64,000 nt of DNA from Nocardia wallacei (GTDB taxonomy: Bacteria; Actinomycetota; Actinomycetes; Mycobacteriales; Mycobacteriaceae), in NCBI RefSeq assembly GCF_014466955.1, contig NZ_AP023396.1, positions 3,224,001 to 3,288,000 on the forward strand, in the 5' to 3' direction. Position 1 is the first letter of the stretch, and every line of letters begins with the position of its first letter. This document shows, piece by piece, positions 19,906 through 33,617 of the stretch. The notes beneath the pieces are model-generated. The model ran no database searches. It was not told where the DNA came from and saw nothing but the letters and a program-made list of their open reading frames with translations. The translations under genes were made by a program, and so were the position numbers.

Positions 19906-20100
19906 GTGAGTGGGGCTTTGCAGCGAATCCGCGCCCGGCCGCGCGGCCTCGAGTATCGACACCGGGAGTATCGACACCGGGAGTATCTACACCAGGGCGT
20001 CGCCGCAACCGTGCGCGTGTCCGGCCGAGCCCGGCGGGTCCGCCGTGCCGGGCGGTGTGGTGTGCCCGCGACGCTGCGGTGCGGCGAGGGGGTGGCGTGA
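19906..20100 (+). CDS. Possible leaderless 64-residue ORF coupled to rarA
   Basis: GTG 19906 lies 8 nt after TACGGT, as expected for a leaderless start, and the TGA (20098-20100) overlaps the rarA GTG as GTGA. The product would be 64 residues, very Arg-rich, with YRHRE repeats from the 15-bp tandem repeat. About three quarters of third positions are G/C. No homology is recognised. It could be a leader peptide coupling to rarA, or a chance ORF in the rarA leader. Confidence 0.3.
   Translation: MSGALQRIRARPRGLEYRHREYRHREYLHQGVAATVRVSGRARRVRRAGRCGVPATLRCGEGVA
19951..19995. repeat. 3 x 15-bp tandem repeat upstream of rarA
   Basis: GAGTATCGACACCGG occurs twice exactly (19951-19965, 19966-19980), then once with two changes (19981-19995). 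Being a multiple of three, the repeat leaves all frames open: YRHRE in the short ORF frame, VSTPG in the rarA frame. Confidence 0.85.
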
Positions 20101-21440
20101 GCGAGGGCCTGTTCGAAGCGCCCGGCGCGGAGCGCGGGAGCGGGGGCGCGGTCGAGTTCCGCGGTGCGGGCGAGCACATTCCGCTGGCGGTGCGGATGCG
20201 TCCGGCGAGTCTCGACGAAGTCGTCGGGCAGCAGCACCTGCTCGGTCCGGGATCACCGCTGCGGCGGCTGGTCGAGGGGTCGGGCGCGGCGTCGGTGCTG
20301 CTCTACGGTCCGCCCGGCACGGGGAAGACCACGCTCGCCGCGCTGATCTCGCAGGCCACCGGGCGGCGCTTCGAAGCGCTGTCGGCGCTGTCGGCGGGGG
20401 TGAAGGAGGTGCGCGCGGTCATCGACCTCGCGCGGCGGCGGCTGCTGGCGGGCGAGCAGACGGTGCTGTTCATCGACGAGGTGCACCGCTTCTCCAAGAC
20501 CCAGCAGGACGCGCTGCTGGCCGCGGTGGAGAACCGGGTGGTGCTGCTGGTCGGCGCGACCACGGAGAACCCGTCGTTCTCGGTGGTGTCGCCGCTGCTG
20601 TCGCGGTCGCTGGTATTGCAGCTGCAGTCGTTGTCCGACAACGATATTCGCGTCGTCCTGGCGCGGGCCATCGCGGATCCGCGCGGACTCGGCGGGCGGT
20701 ACACCGTCACCGAGGCGGCCCTGGACCACATCGTCCGCATCGCCGGTGGCGACGCCCGCCGCTCGCTGACCGCGCTGGAGGCCTCCGCGGAATCCTCGCT
20801 CGACGGCACGGTCGACGTCGACCTGGTGGAGGCCAGCGTCGACAGGGCGGCCGTGCGCTACGACCGGGCGGGCGACCAGCACTACGACGTGATCAGCGCG
20901 TTCATCAAATCGCTGCGCGGGTCCGACGTCGACGCCGCGCTGCACTATCTGGCGCGGATGATCAGCGCGGGGGAGGACCCGCGTTTCATCGCCCGCCGCT
21001 TGATGATCCAGGCCAGCGAGGACGTCGGCATGGCCGACCCGACCGCATTGCAGACCGCCGTCGCCGCCGCCCAGGTGGTGCAGCTGGTCGGCATGCCGGA
21101 GGCGCAACTGGCACTCGCGCACGCCACGATCCACGTCGCCACCGCCCCGAAATCGGGTGCGGTCGCCGCGGCCATCGGCGCCGCGCTGTCCGACATCGGC
21201 GCGGGCAAGGCCGGCGCCGTGCCACCGCACCTGCGCGACGGCCACTACGCGGGCGCGGCGAAACTCGGCAACGCGCAGGGCTACAAGTACCCGCACGATC
21301 ACCCCGACGGCGTGCTCGCCCAGCAATACCCACCCGACGAACTGGTCGGCACCGAGTACTACCGCCCGACCGATCACGGGTACGAACGCGAGGTCGGGCC
21401 GCGGGTGACCAAACTGCGCCGCATCGTGCGCGGGCGCTGA
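20097..21440 (+). CDS. rarA: Replication-associated recombination ATPase RarA (MgsA)
   Basis: A 447-residue AAA+ ATPase. Walker A is GPPGTGKT (about residues 73-80) and Walker B is LFIDEVHRF. Sensor 1 is in GATTENPSF, and the C-terminal tetramerisation domain holds [18 protein letters not shown]. It acts at stalled replication forks with the clamp loader and SSB. GTG 20097 follows GCGAGGGGG at a normal distance. The frame remains open upstream through the 15-bp repeats, so a longer form cannot be excluded. It corresponds to Rv2559c by family and context with alaS downstream. Confidence 0.92.
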   Translation: MSEGLFEAPGAERGSGGAVEFRGAGEHIPLAVRMRPASLDEVVGQQHLLGPGSPLRRLVEGSGAASVLLYGPPGTGKTTLAALISQATGRRFEALSALSAGVKEVRAVIDLARRRLLAGEQTVLFIDEVHRFSKTQQDALLAAVENRVVLLVGATTENPSFSVVSPLLSRSLVLQLQSLSDNDIRVVLARAIADPRGLGGRYTVTEAALDHIVRIAGGDARRSLTALEASAESSLDGTVDVDLVEASVDRAAVRYDRAGDQHYDVISAFIKSLRGSDVDAALHYLARMISAGEDPRFIARRLMIQASEDVGMADPTALQTAVAAAQVVQLVGMPEAQLALAHATIHVATAPKSGAVAAAIGAALSDIGAGKAGAVPPHLRDGHYAGAAKLGNAQGYKYPHDHPDGVLAQQYPPDELVGTEYYRPTDHGYEREVGPRVTKLRRIVRGR

Positions 21441-21554
21441 GCCGCGGCGGCGCCCGCCGTGCCGGTGCCGGATCGCCCCGAGGTCGCCCGCGAGTGTCTT
21501 CCGCGGGCCTTCGGGCACCGGCCCACCGACGAAAACGCACTGGACCGCTCCCGG

Positions 21555-21560
21555 TAGGCT
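21555..21560 (+). promoter_or_regulatory. -10 box of leaderless alaS
   Basis: TAGGCT lies 8 nt before GTG 21569, and there is no Shine-Dalgarno sequence. The upstream 21441-21554 holds no gene. Confidence 0.5.
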
Positions 21561-21568
21561 GGATGGTT

Positions 21569-24235
21569 GTGCAGACACACGAGATTCGACGGCGCTTCCT
21601 GGAGCATTTCGTCCGTGCCGGGCATACCGAGGTCCCCAGCGCCTCGCTGATCCTGCCGGACCCCAACCTGCTGTTCGTCAACGCGGGCATGGTCCAGTTC
21701 AAGCCGTACTTCCTGGGTCAGGAGGCACCGCCGTTCGCGCGCGCGACCAGTGTGCAGAAGTGCGTGCGCACCGGTGACATCGACGAGGTGGGCGTCACCA
21801 CCCGGCACAACACGTTCTTCCAGATGGCCGGCAACTTCTCCTTCGGCGACTACTTCAAGGAGGGGGCCATCACCTTCGCCTGGGAGCTGATCACCAAATC
21901 CCAGGAGGAGGGCGGCTTCGGCTTCGATCCCGAGCGTATCTGGGTCACCGCCTACGAATCCGACCCGGAGGCCGCCGAGATCTGGCATCGCGTCGCCGGA
22001 ATCCCGCACGAGCGCATCCAGTTCCGCGACGGCAAGGACAACTACTGGGACATGGGCGTGCCCGGTCCGGGCGGTCCCTGCTCGGAGATCTACTTCGACC
22101 GCGGCCCCGAATACGGCCGCGACGGCGGCCCGGTCGCCGACGAGGACCGCTACCTCGAGATCTGGAACCTCGTCTTCATGCAGGACATCCGCGGCGAGCT
22201 GAGCCCGAAGGAGGGCCACGCCCCGGTCGGCACGCTGCCGCGCAAGAACATCGACACCGGCATGGGTGTCGAGCGGGTGGCGATGCTGCTGCAGGGCGTC
22301 GACAACGTCTACGAGACCGACCTGCTGCGCCCTATCATCACCAAGGCCGAGGAGCTGACCGGTAAGAAGTACGCCGTCGAGCACGCCGACGACGTCCGCT
22401 TCCGGGTGATCGCCGACCACGCCCGCAGCGCCGCCATGCTGATCTCCGACGGTGTGAACCCCGGCAACGACGGCCGCGGCTACGTGCTGCGGCGGCTGCT
22501 GCGCCGCATCGTGCGCTCCGCGCGGCTGCTGGGCGCCGAGAAGCCGGTGATGGGCGAGTTCATGAAGACCGTCAGCGACCTGATGGCGCCGTCGTATCCC
22601 GAGCTGGCCACCGACTTCCGGCGCATCGAGAACGTCGCGGTCGGCGAGGAGTCCGCCTTCCTCAAGACATTGACCACCGGTTCGAAACTGTTCGACGAGA
22701 CGGTCGCCGAGGTGAAGTCGGCGGGCGGCCGCAGGATCGCCGGATCGGACGCCTTCACCCTGCACGACACCTACGGCTTCCCCATCGACCTGACCCTGGA
22801 GATGGCCGCCGAGGCCGGGCTCGAGGTCGACGAGCAGGGCTTCCGCTCGCTGATGGCCGAGCAGCGCCAGCGCGCCAAGGAGGACGCGGCCGCCCGCAAG
22901 CACGCGCACGCCGACCTGTCGATCTACAAGGAACTGGTCGACCGCGGCGCCACCGAGTTCACCGGATTCGACGAGCTCACCACCGAGGCGCAGGTCGTCG
23001 CCCTGCTCGCGGACGGCGTGCGAGTCCCCACCGCGACGGCCGGGCAGGACGTCGAGGTGATCCTCGACCGCAGCCCGCTCTACGCCGAGTCCGGCGGCCA
23101 GATCGCCGACCGCGGCGCGATCACCGCGTCCGGCGTGAAGCTGCGCGTGAACGACGTGCAGAAGATCGCCAAGAAACTGTGGGTGCACAAGACCACCGTC
23201 GAACAGGGCCAGATCACCGAGGGCGACACCGTGCTCGCCCAGGTCGATCCGGCCTGGCGGCGCGGCGCGACCCAGGGCCACTCCGGCACCCACATGGTGC
23301 ACGCCGCGCTGCGGCAGGTGCTCGGCCCGAACGCGGTGCAGGCCGGTTCGCTGAACAAGCCGGGCTATCTGCGCTTCGACTTCAACTGGCAGGGCCAGCT
23401 GTCGGAGGGGCAGAAGGCCGATATCGAGGCCGTGTCCAACGACGCGGTCGGCGCCGACTTCCCCGTCAACACCTTCGTCACCGACCTGCCCAAGGCCAAG
23501 TCGATGGGCGCGCTGGCGCTGTTCGGCGAGAACTACGGCAGCGAGGTCCGGGTCGTGGAGATCGGCGGGCCGTTCTCGATGGAGCTGTGCGGCGGCACCC
23601 ACGTCGAGCACTCCTCGCAGATCGGGCCGATCACGGTGCTCGGCGAGTCGTCGGTCGGTTCCGGTGTGCGGCGCGTGGAGGCGTTCGTCGGCCTGGACTC
23701 CTACAAGTACCTGGCCAAGGAGCGCGCGCTGCTGGCCGGTGTGGCGTCGTCGCTGAAGGTGCCCAGCGAGGAGGTGCCCGCCCGCGTCGAGCAGCTGGTC
23801 GAGCGGCTCAAGGTCGCCGAGAAGGAGCTCGAGCGCAGCAAGGTCCAGGCCGTGCTGGCGCAGGCGGGGAAGTTCGTCGACGAGGCGCAGCGGGTCGGGG
23901 AGGTGCTGCTGGTGGCGGCCGCCGCGCCCGAGGGTGTGGGCGGCGGCGATCTTCGCACCCTCGCGACCGACATCCGCGGCCGGTTCGGCGCCCAGCCCGC
24001 CGTGGTGGTGCTGCTCGGCAACGCCGAGGGCAAGGTGCCGTTCGTGGTCGCGGTGAACAAGCCCGCGCAGGAACTCGGCTTCAAGGCCGGTGACCTGGTC
24101 GGCAGCTTCGGGCCGAGCATCGCCGGGCGCGGCGGTGGCAAGCCGGAGATGGCGCAGGGCGCCGGGTCCGACCCCTCGGGGATCGCGGCCGGGCTGGCCG
24201 CGGTGCGGGCGCGGGTGGCCGAGCGCGCCGCCTGA
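21569..24235 (+). CDS. alaS: Alanyl-tRNA synthetase
   Basis: An 888-residue synthetase of normal length. Class II core: [36 protein letters not shown]. The editing domain carries [11 protein letters not shown] and [11 protein letters not shown] (zinc/editing site). A C-terminal DHHA1-type domain ends in [12 protein letters not shown]. It charges tRNA-Ala and clears mischarged Ser/Gly. GTG 21569 gives the conserved [11 protein letters not shown] start and sits 8 nt after TAGGCT, so the mRNA is probably leaderless; ATG 21563 is an in-frame alternative. It heads the operon alaS-ruvX-mltG-aroE, with overlaps of 1, 8 and 26 bp. Confidence 0.96.
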   Translation: MQTHEIRRRFLEHFVRAGHTEVPSASLILPDPNLLFVNAGMVQFKPYFLGQEAPPFARATSVQKCVRTGDIDEVGVTTRHNTFFQMAGNFSFGDYFKEGAITFAWELITKSQEEGGFGFDPERIWVTAYESDPEAAEIWHRVAGIPHERIQFRDGKDNYWDMGVPGPGGPCSEIYFDRGPEYGRDGGPVADEDRYLEIWNLVFMQDIRGELSPKEGHAPVGTLPRKNIDTGMGVERVAMLLQGVDNVYETDLLRPIITKAEELTGKKYAVEHADDVRFRVIADHARSAAMLISDGVNPGNDGRGYVLRRLLRRIVRSARLLGAEKPVMGEFMKTVSDLMAPSYPELATDFRRIENVAVGEESAFLKTLTTGSKLFDETVAEVKSAGGRRIAGSDAFTLHDTYGFPIDLTLEMAAEAGLEVDEQGFRSLMAEQRQRAKEDAAARKHAHADLSIYKELVDRGATEFTGFDELTTEAQVVALLADGVRVPTATAGQDVEVILDRSPLYAESGGQIADRGAITASGVKLRVNDVQKIAKKLWVHKTTVEQGQITEGDTVLAQVDPAWRRGATQGHSGTHMVHAALRQVLGPNAVQAGSLNKPGYLRFDFNWQGQLSEGQKADIEAVSNDAVGADFPVNTFVTDLPKAKSMGALALFGENYGSEVRVVEIGGPFSMELCGGTHVEHSSQIGPITVLGESSVGSGVRRVEAFVGLDSYKYLAKERALLAGVASSLKVPSEEVPARVEQLVERLKVAEKELERSKVQAVLAQAGKFVDEAQRVGEVLLVAAAAPEGVGGGDLRTLATDIRGRFGAQPAVVVLLGNAEGKVPFVVAVNKPAQELGFKAGDLVGSFGPSIAGRGGGKPEMAQGAGSDPSGIAAGLAAVRARVAERAA

Positions 24236-24843
24236 TGTCGCAGTCCGAGAGTTCGGAGTCGTCGGAACCCCCGGGAGCCGGATCCCGGGGGCCGGGTGAT
24301 GTCACCGGCCGGACGGCCGACCGGCCCAGCGCCGCGACCGACCCCGGCCGCGGCCGCCGGATCGCCATCGATGTGGGGACCGTGCGTGTCGGCGTCGCCG
24401 CCTGCGATCCGGACGGCATCCTCGCCACGCCGGTCGAGACGGTGCAGCGCGCCGGGGCGAAACGCGGCCGCGGGGCACGAGGCGACGGCGCGGCCGATCT
24501 GGCCCGAATTGCCGAAATTGTGCGAGAGTACGAGGCCGTCGAGGTGATCGTCGGCCTGCCCAGGACGCTACGCGGGGCGAACGGCGCCTCCGCCGAGCTC
24601 GCGATCTCCTTCGCTGATCGTTTGCGATCGATGATTCCCGGAGTGCCGATACGACTTTCCGACGAACGTTTGACTACGGTGTCAGCTGCACGTGCATTGC
24701 GGGACAGTGGAGTTCGCGCGCGTGGCCAGCGGCAGATGATCGATCAGGCGGCGGCCGTATCGATCCTGCAGGGATGGTTGGACGAACGGAGTGCGGTGTT
24801 GAAGGCGGCCGGGGAGCAGTCGGCAGGGTGGTCGGATGAATGA
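24235..24843 (+). CDS. ruvX: Holliday junction resolvase-like RuvX (YqgF)
   Basis: A 202-residue RNase H-fold protein. The first ~40 residues are a disordered Ser/Pro/Gly extension. Then [21 protein letters not shown] (about 41-61) carries the first catalytic Asp, [11 protein letters not shown] the second region, and [13 protein letters not shown] plus [13 protein letters not shown] the end. It is implicated in 16S rRNA 5' maturation as well as resolution of DNA junctions. ATG 24235 overlaps the alaS stop by one base. Confidence 0.9.
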   Translation: MSQSESSESSEPPGAGSRGPGDVTGRTADRPSAATDPGRGRRIAIDVGTVRVGVAACDPDGILATPVETVQRAGAKRGRGARGDGAADLARIAEIVREYEAVEVIVGLPRTLRGANGASAELAISFADRLRSMIPGVPIRLSDERLTTVSAARALRDSGVRARGQRQMIDQAAAVSILQGWLDERSAVLKAAGEQSAGWSDE

Positions 24844-26404
24844 CCGCTGGGCGCGGGCCGAGGAACGTCATCGGCAGAGCGTCGAGGAGCGGCGATACCG
24901 TCGCCGCGACAGCGGTTGGGGCGCCGACGACCGAGCGGCGCGCGGGCGTGGTTCCCGCCACGCGGCGCCGGTCGATGACGCCTGGGACGACTACGACGAC
25001 GACACCACCGTCATCCCCGTCTACACCGACGAAGAACCCGAGCCGGTGCCGCCGCCGCGGCCGCAGCGCACGGGTCAGCGCCGGGCGCCCGCCCGGGGCC
25101 GGTCGGCCGAGAACCGATCCGCGGCAGACGAGCCGCCCCGGCGGCGGCCCGCGCGGGAGCGTCCGGCCCGCAAGGAAACCGGCCGGAGCCAGTCCGGCCG
25201 TGGACAGTCCGCGCGGAGCAAGCGTTCCCGGGTCGCATCGCGCAAAGCGGCCGAACGCCAGCGGCGCCGCCGCAACCTGTGGATTCTCGGCATCGTCTTC
25301 GTCGTGCTGTTCGTGGCCGCCGGCGGGTACGCCGGTTACAAGTTCATCGGCAAGCTGGGCGGGCCCGAGGACTTCGCCGGCCCGGCCGGGCCGCCGGTGG
25401 TGGTGCGGGTGAACGCGGGCGACACCGCCGAGCAGATCGCCCAGACCATGTACGACAAGGGCGTGGTCGCCAGCACCGGCGCGTTCTACGAGGCCGCGAT
25501 CCGCAATTCGAAGATGAATTCGGTGCAGCCCGGCTTCTATGCCGTGCCGTCGCACAGCAAGGGCTCCGAGGCCGTGACGGCGTTGATGAGCAAGGCTTCG
25601 CGCGTCGGCAATGTGGTGATCTCCGAGGGGCGGCTGCTGCACGATCAATCCGAGGTGAAGCAGCACGGGACCCCTACGCCGGGCATCTATTCCCTTGTCT
25701 CCCAGGCGAGTTGCATGGGGCCCGAGCCCGCGCGCAGGTGTGTGACCGCAGATGAACTCGCCGCGGCAGGCGCCGGCACCGATCTGGCCGCGCTGGGAGT
25801 TCCGCCCTGGGCCGAGCAGGAGGTGCGGCGGGCACCTGACCGCAGCCGGCAGCTCGAGGGTCTCATCGCCGCGGGTTCCCTGGATTTCGATCCGAGCGGC
25901 ACGCCGCAGCAGATTCTGCATCAGCTGATCACCCAGAGCGCCGCCGCCTACGAATCGACCGGCCTGCTGCAAGCCGGTGCGGCGAACGGACTCTCGCCGT
26001 ACCAGACCTTGATCGCCGCATCGCTGGTGGAACGCGAAGCGAAACCCAACGACATGGCCAAGGTGGCACGAGTGATCGTCAACCGGCTGAAGGTCGGTCA
26101 GATGCTGCAGTTCGACTCGACGGTGAACTACGCGCTCAACGAGATCGAGGTCGCCACCACCGACGCCGATCGCGCGAAGGTCACGCCGTGGAACACCTAC
26201 GCCATGACCGGGCTGCCCGCGAATCCGATTGCGGCGCCGTCGCTGAACGCGTTGCACGCCGTGGAGAATCCGGCACCCGGCGACTGGCTGTATTTCGTCA
26301 CCGTCGACAATTCGGGGACGACGCTTTTCACCAAGAGCTATTCCGACCATCTGCGGAACATCACCCAGGCCCAGGACAATGGGGTTCTCGACAGTGGACG
26401 GTGA
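24836..26404 (+). CDS. mltG: Endolytic murein transglycosylase MltG
   Basis: A 522-residue protein. A long charged cytoplasmic N terminus (1-146; Arg/Pro rich, with an acidic patch [11 protein letters not shown]) is followed by one membrane segment (about 147-168) and the extracytoplasmic YceG domain. The catalytic Glu lies in ASLVEREAK, and the family signature [11 protein letters not shown] is near the C terminus. It cleaves nascent peptidoglycan strands near the membrane, setting glycan length. It overlaps ruvX by 8 bp (ATGAATGA) and aroE by 26 bp. The basic N-terminal extension is typical of actinobacterial forms. Confidence 0.92.
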   Translation: MNDRWARAEERHRQSVEERRYRRRDSGWGADDRAARGRGSRHAAPVDDAWDDYDDDTTVIPVYTDEEPEPVPPPRPQRTGQRRAPARGRSAENRSAADEPPRRRPARERPARKETGRSQSGRGQSARSKRSRVASRKAAERQRRRRNLWILGIVFVVLFVAAGGYAGYKFIGKLGGPEDFAGPAGPPVVVRVNAGDTAEQIAQTMYDKGVVASTGAFYEAAIRNSKMNSVQPGFYAVPSHSKGSEAVTALMSKASRVGNVVISEGRLLHDQSEVKQHGTPTPGIYSLVSQASCMGPEPARRCVTADELAAAGAGTDLAALGVPPWAEQEVRRAPDRSRQLEGLIAAGSLDFDPSGTPQQILHQLITQSAAAYESTGLLQAGAANGLSPYQTLIAASLVEREAKPNDMAKVARVIVNRLKVGQMLQFDSTVNYALNEIEVATTDADRAKVTPWNTYAMTGLPANPIAAPSLNALHAVENPAPGDWLYFVTVDNSGTTLFTKSYSDHLRNITQAQDNGVLDSGR

Positions 26405-27206
26405 GGTCCGCAAGGCCGCGGTGCTGGGAAGGCCGATCGCCCATTCCCGTTCTCCCCAGCTGCATCTGGCCGCGTACCGGGCGCTCGGGCTCCCATGGAC
26501 CTACGAGCGTGTCGAATGCTCGGCGGAGCAGCTGCCCGGGCTGGTGGACGGGCTCGGGGCCGAGTGGATCGGGCTCTCGGTGACCATGCCCGGCAAGGAA
26601 GCCGCCTTGGCGTACGCCCAGGACCGCACCGAACGCGCGGTACTCGTGGGATCGGCGAACACGCTGGTGCGCACCGAATCCGGCTGGCGTGCGGACTGCA
26701 CCGACATCGACGGGGTGCTGGGCGCACTGCGCGGTGGCGGGGTCACCTCGGTCACCGAAGCCGTCGTGCTGGGTGCGGGCGGCACCGCGCGACCGGCGTT
26801 GTACGCATTGTCCGAACTCGGTGCGAGATCGGTGACCGTCGCGGCCCGGGACGCCGGAAGGGCAAGCAGCGCACTGGAACTCGCTGGACGACTCGGAATG
26901 ACCGCCGCCTACACGGCTTTCGAGCCCGAACAGGTGCGCACCGCGTGTTCGACCGCGGGCGTGGTCGTCAGCACGGTCCCGTACGCCGCCGCGGCCACCG
27001 TCGCCGAAGCGGCAGCAGTCGCGCCACTGGTTCTCGACGCGATCTACGACCCCTGGCCGACACCGCTGGCCGACGCGGTGGTGCGGGCCGGAAACAGGGT
27101 GGTCAGCGGCCTGGAGATGTTGTTGAACCAGGCATACGGGCAGGTCGAGCTGTTCACCGGCCGCCCCGCTCCACGCGCGGAGATGGCGGCGGCGCTGGCG
27201 GACTGA
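26379..27206 (+). CDS. aroE: Shikimate dehydrogenase
   Basis: A 275-residue enzyme reducing 3-dehydroshikimate to shikimate, cytoplasmic. Shikimate-binding SRSP is at residues 23-26, the catalytic Lys is K73 (SVTMPGKEAAL), and the partner Asp is in DCTDIDG. The nucleotide loop is VVLGAGGTARPAL; the Arg-poor loop does not settle NAD versus NADP. ATG 26379 has AGGA before it and overlaps mltG by 26 bp; GTG 26394 is an alternative. The other aro genes here (aroC, aroK, aroB) are 1.6 kb downstream on the other strand. Confidence 0.93.
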   Translation: MGFSTVDGEVRKAAVLGRPIAHSRSPQLHLAAYRALGLPWTYERVECSAEQLPGLVDGLGAEWIGLSVTMPGKEAALAYAQDRTERAVLVGSANTLVRTESGWRADCTDIDGVLGALRGGGVTSVTEAVVLGAGGTARPALYALSELGARSVTVAARDAGRASSALELAGRLGMTAAYTAFEPEQVRTACSTAGVVVSTVPYAAAATVAEAAAVAPLVLDAIYDPWPTPLADAVVRAGNRVVSGLEMLLNQAYGQVELFTGRPAPRAEMAAALAD

Positions 27207-27318
27207 CCGTTCGTCCGCACCTCGTCCGCCGATACCTCGTCCGCCGTTTCTGTAACCGGTTACTGTTTTTCGCGATCGGTCGACAGGCTCGATCGGTCGG
27301 CAGGCTAAGGTGATCGAC

Positions 27319-27792
27319 ATGAATGCGTGGGTGTTGCGCGCCGCGGCGCTCGGGGTGCTGACCGTGGTGCTTCGGACCGTGCTCGGTTTCGGGATGATTT
27401 ATTGGCCGACGCACGGATCGTGGATGCGGATCCTGTGCCTGATCGTGCTGATCGCGGCCGTGGTCGCCTGGGGGCTGCTCGACGGCCGCAGCGACCGCCG
27501 CGCGAACCCCGATCCGGATCGCGGTGGCGCCGACCTGACCATGCGCTGGCTGAAGGCGGGCATCGCCGGGGGTCTGGGCTCCGGTGTGGTGGCCTGGGTG
27601 CTGGACTACCTGCCGAAGTTCGACCTCGGCGACAACGGCCTGGCCTTCGAGCTCACCGCCGGGGCGTCGTTCATCATCCTGCTGATCTTCGTGCCCGGCA
27701 TGGTCGGCGTCGCTCTCGGGCGTTTCCTGGTGGGCCGGGAGGCGAAGAAGGCCGAGCCCGCGCCGCCGCCGAACGCCGCGTCCGCGCTGTAG
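27319..27792 (+). CDS. B-4DMT-type small membrane protein
   Basis: A 157-residue protein with four hydrophobic segments: WVLRAAALGVLTVVLRTVLG, MRILCLIVLIAAVVAWGLL, a Gly-rich third and FIILLIFVPGMVGVALGRFL. The conserved LLDGRSDRRANPDPDR loop is typical of a mycobacterial/nocardial family annotated as B-4DMT transporter-like. Transport function is not demonstrated. ATG 27319 has AAGGTGAT upstream. It ends 1 bp before the converging gene. Confidence 0.7.
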   Translation: MNAWVLRAAALGVLTVVLRTVLGFGMIYWPTHGSWMRILCLIVLIAAVVAWGLLDGRSDRRANPDPDRGGADLTMRWLKAGIAGGLGSGVVAWVLDYLPKFDLGDNGLAFELTAGASFIILLIFVPGMVGVALGRFLVGREAKKAEPAPPPNAASAL

Positions 27793-27793
27793 T

Positions 27794-28135
27794 TCAGGCC
27801 GACGCGCGCGCCGGAGCGCGGGTGACCAACCCGGCCGCGACGCCGAGATAGATCGCTGCGACCACGAGATCGAGAATGGCCTGCGCCGGCTCCGCGCGGG
27901 CGAAGCGGTCCACGGCAGCGACCGTGACCACCCCGGACCCGAAGAAGAACCCGGCGGTCAAACCCGGCACCGCCAGCCGCGCCGGGAGCGCCGCCGAGAT
28001 CAGCAGCACCAGCGAGAACGCCGCATCCGGCAGCGCGAAGATATTGTCCGCACGATAGTCGGCATCGAACGCGAGCGCGACCAGCAACCACAAGCTGACC
28101 GGAACGGCGATGATGCGCGCGGGCAGAACCGGCAT
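27794..28135 (-). CDS. Small hypothetical membrane protein
   Basis: A 113-residue protein with three to four hydrophobic helices (IIAVPVSLWLLVALAF; FSLVLLISAALPARLAVPGL; ILDLVVAAIYLGVAAGLV) and few charged residues. No family recognised. ATG 28135 follows CAGGAG at 5 nt. Directly upstream begins the degenerate repeat array. Confidence 0.65.
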   Translation of the reverse strand: MPVLPARIIAVPVSLWLLVALAFDADYRADNIFALPDAAFSLVLLISAALPARLAVPGLTAGFFFGSGVVTVAAVDRFARAEPAQAILDLVVAAIYLGVAAGLVTRAPARASA

Positions 28136-28180
28136 GGTGACTCCTGGCGGGGCCGTAGCGAACTCTTCAGCGCCAAGCAT

Positions 28181-31444
<3,264 letters not shown>

Positions 31445-31448
<4 letters not shown>

Positions 31449-32650
31449 GAGGGGACGGCGCCCGGGACATGCGGGCGCGAGCTGATCCGCTTCAGGTAGC
31501 TGGTGATGTTGTCGACGGTCTCGGGCAGCGAATCGCCGCCGAACTTCTCCAGCGCCGCCTGGGCCACGACCAGCGCGACCATGGCCTCGGCGACCACACC
31601 GGCGGCGGGCACCGCACACACGTCCGAGCGCTGATGGATGGCGACGGCCTCGTCACCGGTCGTCATGTCCACGGTGGCGAGCGCGCGCGGCACCGTCGAG
31701 ATCGGCTTCATCGCCGCACGCACGCGCAGCGGCTCGCCGTTGGTCATGCCGCCCTCGAGCCCGCCGGCCCGGTTGGTGGAGCGCAGCACGCCGTCGGGAC
31801 CGGGCCGCATCTCGTCGTGGGCCTGGCTGCCGCGGCGGCGCGCGGTCTCGAAACCGTCGCCGACCTCGACACCCTTGATGGCCTGAATGCCCATCAGCGC
31901 GGCGGCGAGTCGCGCGTCCAGCCGGTCTGCGCCGCTGGTGAACGAGCCCAGCCCGACCGGCAGACCGTCCACGACGACCTCCACGACGCCGCCGAGGGTG
32001 TCGCCGTCCTTCTTGGCGGCCTCGATCTCGGCGATCATCGCCGTCTCCGCGTCCTTGTCGAAGGCGCGCACCGGACTCTCGTCGACAGTGGCCAGGTCGG
32101 CGGCCGTCGGTACCAGACCGGCCGCGGCCCGGGCGGCGCCGATCGACACCACGTGCGAGATGACCTCCACGCCGAGGGCCTGACGCAGGAACTGGCGCGC
32201 CACGGTGCCGGCGGCGACGCGGGCGGCGGTCTCGCGGGCGCTGGCGCGCTCCAGCACATTACGAGCGTCGTCGAAGCCGTACTTGAGCATGCCGGAGTAG
32301 TCGGCGTGGCCGGGCCGCGGCCGGGTGAGTGGCGCGTTGCGGGCCAGCTCGGCCAGTTCCGCCTCGTCCACCGGGTCGGCGGCCATGACCTGGGTCCACT
32401 TGGGCCATTCGGAGTTCGCGATCTCGATCGCGACCGGCCCGCCCATGGTGCGCCCGTGCCGGACACCGCCGACCATGGTGACCTTGTCGGCCTCGAACTT
32501 CATCCGCGCCCCGCGCCCGTACCCGAGCCGGCGGCGCGCCAGTTGCGCGGCGATATCGGCGGAGGTCACCTCCACCCCTGCCACCATCCCCTCGAGGATC
32601 GCGACGAGGGCGGGACCATGAGACTCACCAGCAGTAATCCAGCGCAACAC
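31445..32650 (-). CDS. aroC: Chorismate synthase
   Basis: A 401-residue FMN-dependent enzyme making chorismate from EPSP. Signatures: [14 protein letters not shown] at the N terminus, [24 protein letters not shown] and the [24 protein letters not shown] region. GTG 32650 gives the family start [11 protein letters not shown] and has GGAAAG at about 10 nt. ATG 32659 is in frame but its ribosome site is too close. It leads the aroC-aroK-aroB operon (4-bp overlap with aroK). Confidence 0.95.
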
Positions 32651-32977
32651 GCCGTCCATCTTTCCACGTCAGCACCGTTACCCGGATATCCGGCCCGCCG
32701 CGGCGGCACCGATGGCGGCCGCTGGGCCCGACTCGAAGGTGATTACCTCCGATAATGCGCGGCCGTCCCCATTCCCCGAAAGCCCCTACGACACCCCGAT
32801 TCAACGCCGGTCCGACGGCCCGGACCACGGTCCCGCCTTCCGGCAGACGCCAGCTCATTCCGGGCAACTCTCATTCTGGACAACTATGCTCTGTCGACCC
32901 GTCCGGCCGTTGCGCCCCCGCGGTGAAGCGTTGGTGGTCCAGGTTCGCGGCAAGGCGTGGTGCGCTGGGCGCTGATT
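32651..32977. other. Intergenic region upstream of aroC
   Basis: No convincing gene. It holds a 2 x 16-bp near-perfect tandem repeat, CTCATTC(C/T)GG(G/A)CAACT, at 32854-32869 and 32870-32885, followed by TATGCT (32885-32890), which could be a + strand -10. The aroC promoter should lie here on the minus strand but is not clear. Confidence 0.5.
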
Positions 32978-33418
32978 TCACGTGAGGAGGAGCGCGAGCA
33001 GGGTCGATACGCACATCGAAGGACCGTGTGGAAGAGCGCGATTCCAGGGCGAGCCGCGAACTCGATGATGCAGGCAGATCGCGGTGCCGGCGAGCGCGGT
33101 GAGCAGCGGCGCTGCCAGCGCGGCGCAGCTCCAGGCCTGCCCGCCGCCGCAGGCCGCCGCCGCTCCGAGGCCCAGCGCCAGCTTGACGTCACCGGCTCCG
33201 AAGGCAGCAGGCGCGGTGAGGTGCACGGCCAGGTACGGCACGGCCAGCAGTAGCGCACCCGCGAGGGACGCGATCAGGTGGTCGGTCGCGAGCGCGTAGC
33301 CGAGCACCGCGGCAGCGCCGAACCCGGTCAGTGGATTCGGCAGCCGCCGCTCGCGCAGATCTACGACACTCAGCGCCGCGCACCAGGCGGCGAGGACACC
33401 GAAGGCGATGGCTGTCAT
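32978..33418 (-). CDS. Prepilin peptidase (A24 family), minimal form
   Basis: A 146-residue membrane aspartyl peptidase with only the core domain. The two catalytic Asp regions are VVDLRERRLPNPLT and GAGDVKLALG. There are about five hydrophobic helices. The N-terminal methylase domain is absent, as in Rv2551c-type proteins. It would cleave type IV prepilin-like leaders, as for a tad/flp system. ATG 33418 is chosen; ATG 33427 is also possible. It is divergent from pepQ. No pilin gene lies in the window. Confidence 0.85.
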   Translation of the reverse strand: MTAIAFGVLAAWCAALSVVDLRERRLPNPLTGFGAAAVLGYALATDHLIASLAGALLLAVPYLAVHLTAPAAFGAGDVKLALGLGAAAACGGGQAWSCAALAAPLLTALAGTAICLHHRVRGSPWNRALPHGPSMCVSTLLALLLT

Positions 33419-33604
33419 GGCGACCATCGTCGCCCGGACGGCGGGCGAGCGGAACGGCCGAACGCGAAATGTGGATAACCGCAACGCATGTGAACAACCG
33501 ATGGCCCGCATTTCCGCTCCCGCGGCTCGTTCGCCCAGGTACCGCCCGATTGCCCGGCGATGACCGGCGCGTGGGTGAGCGGGGAGTTCGCGGCCCGGCA
33601 GCGG

Positions 33605-33610
33605 TAGCGT
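33605..33610 (+). promoter_or_regulatory. -10 box of leaderless pepQ
   Basis: TAGCGT lies 7 nt before ATG 33618. There is no good ribosome site, so the transcript probably starts at the ATG. Confidence 0.5.
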
Positions 33611-33617
33611 TGGAATC

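Noticed and set aside
19910..24235. 1441-codon ORF joining the rarA region to alaS
   Set aside because: The first ~550 codons are an out-of-frame shadow of rarA; alaS starts at GTG 21569.
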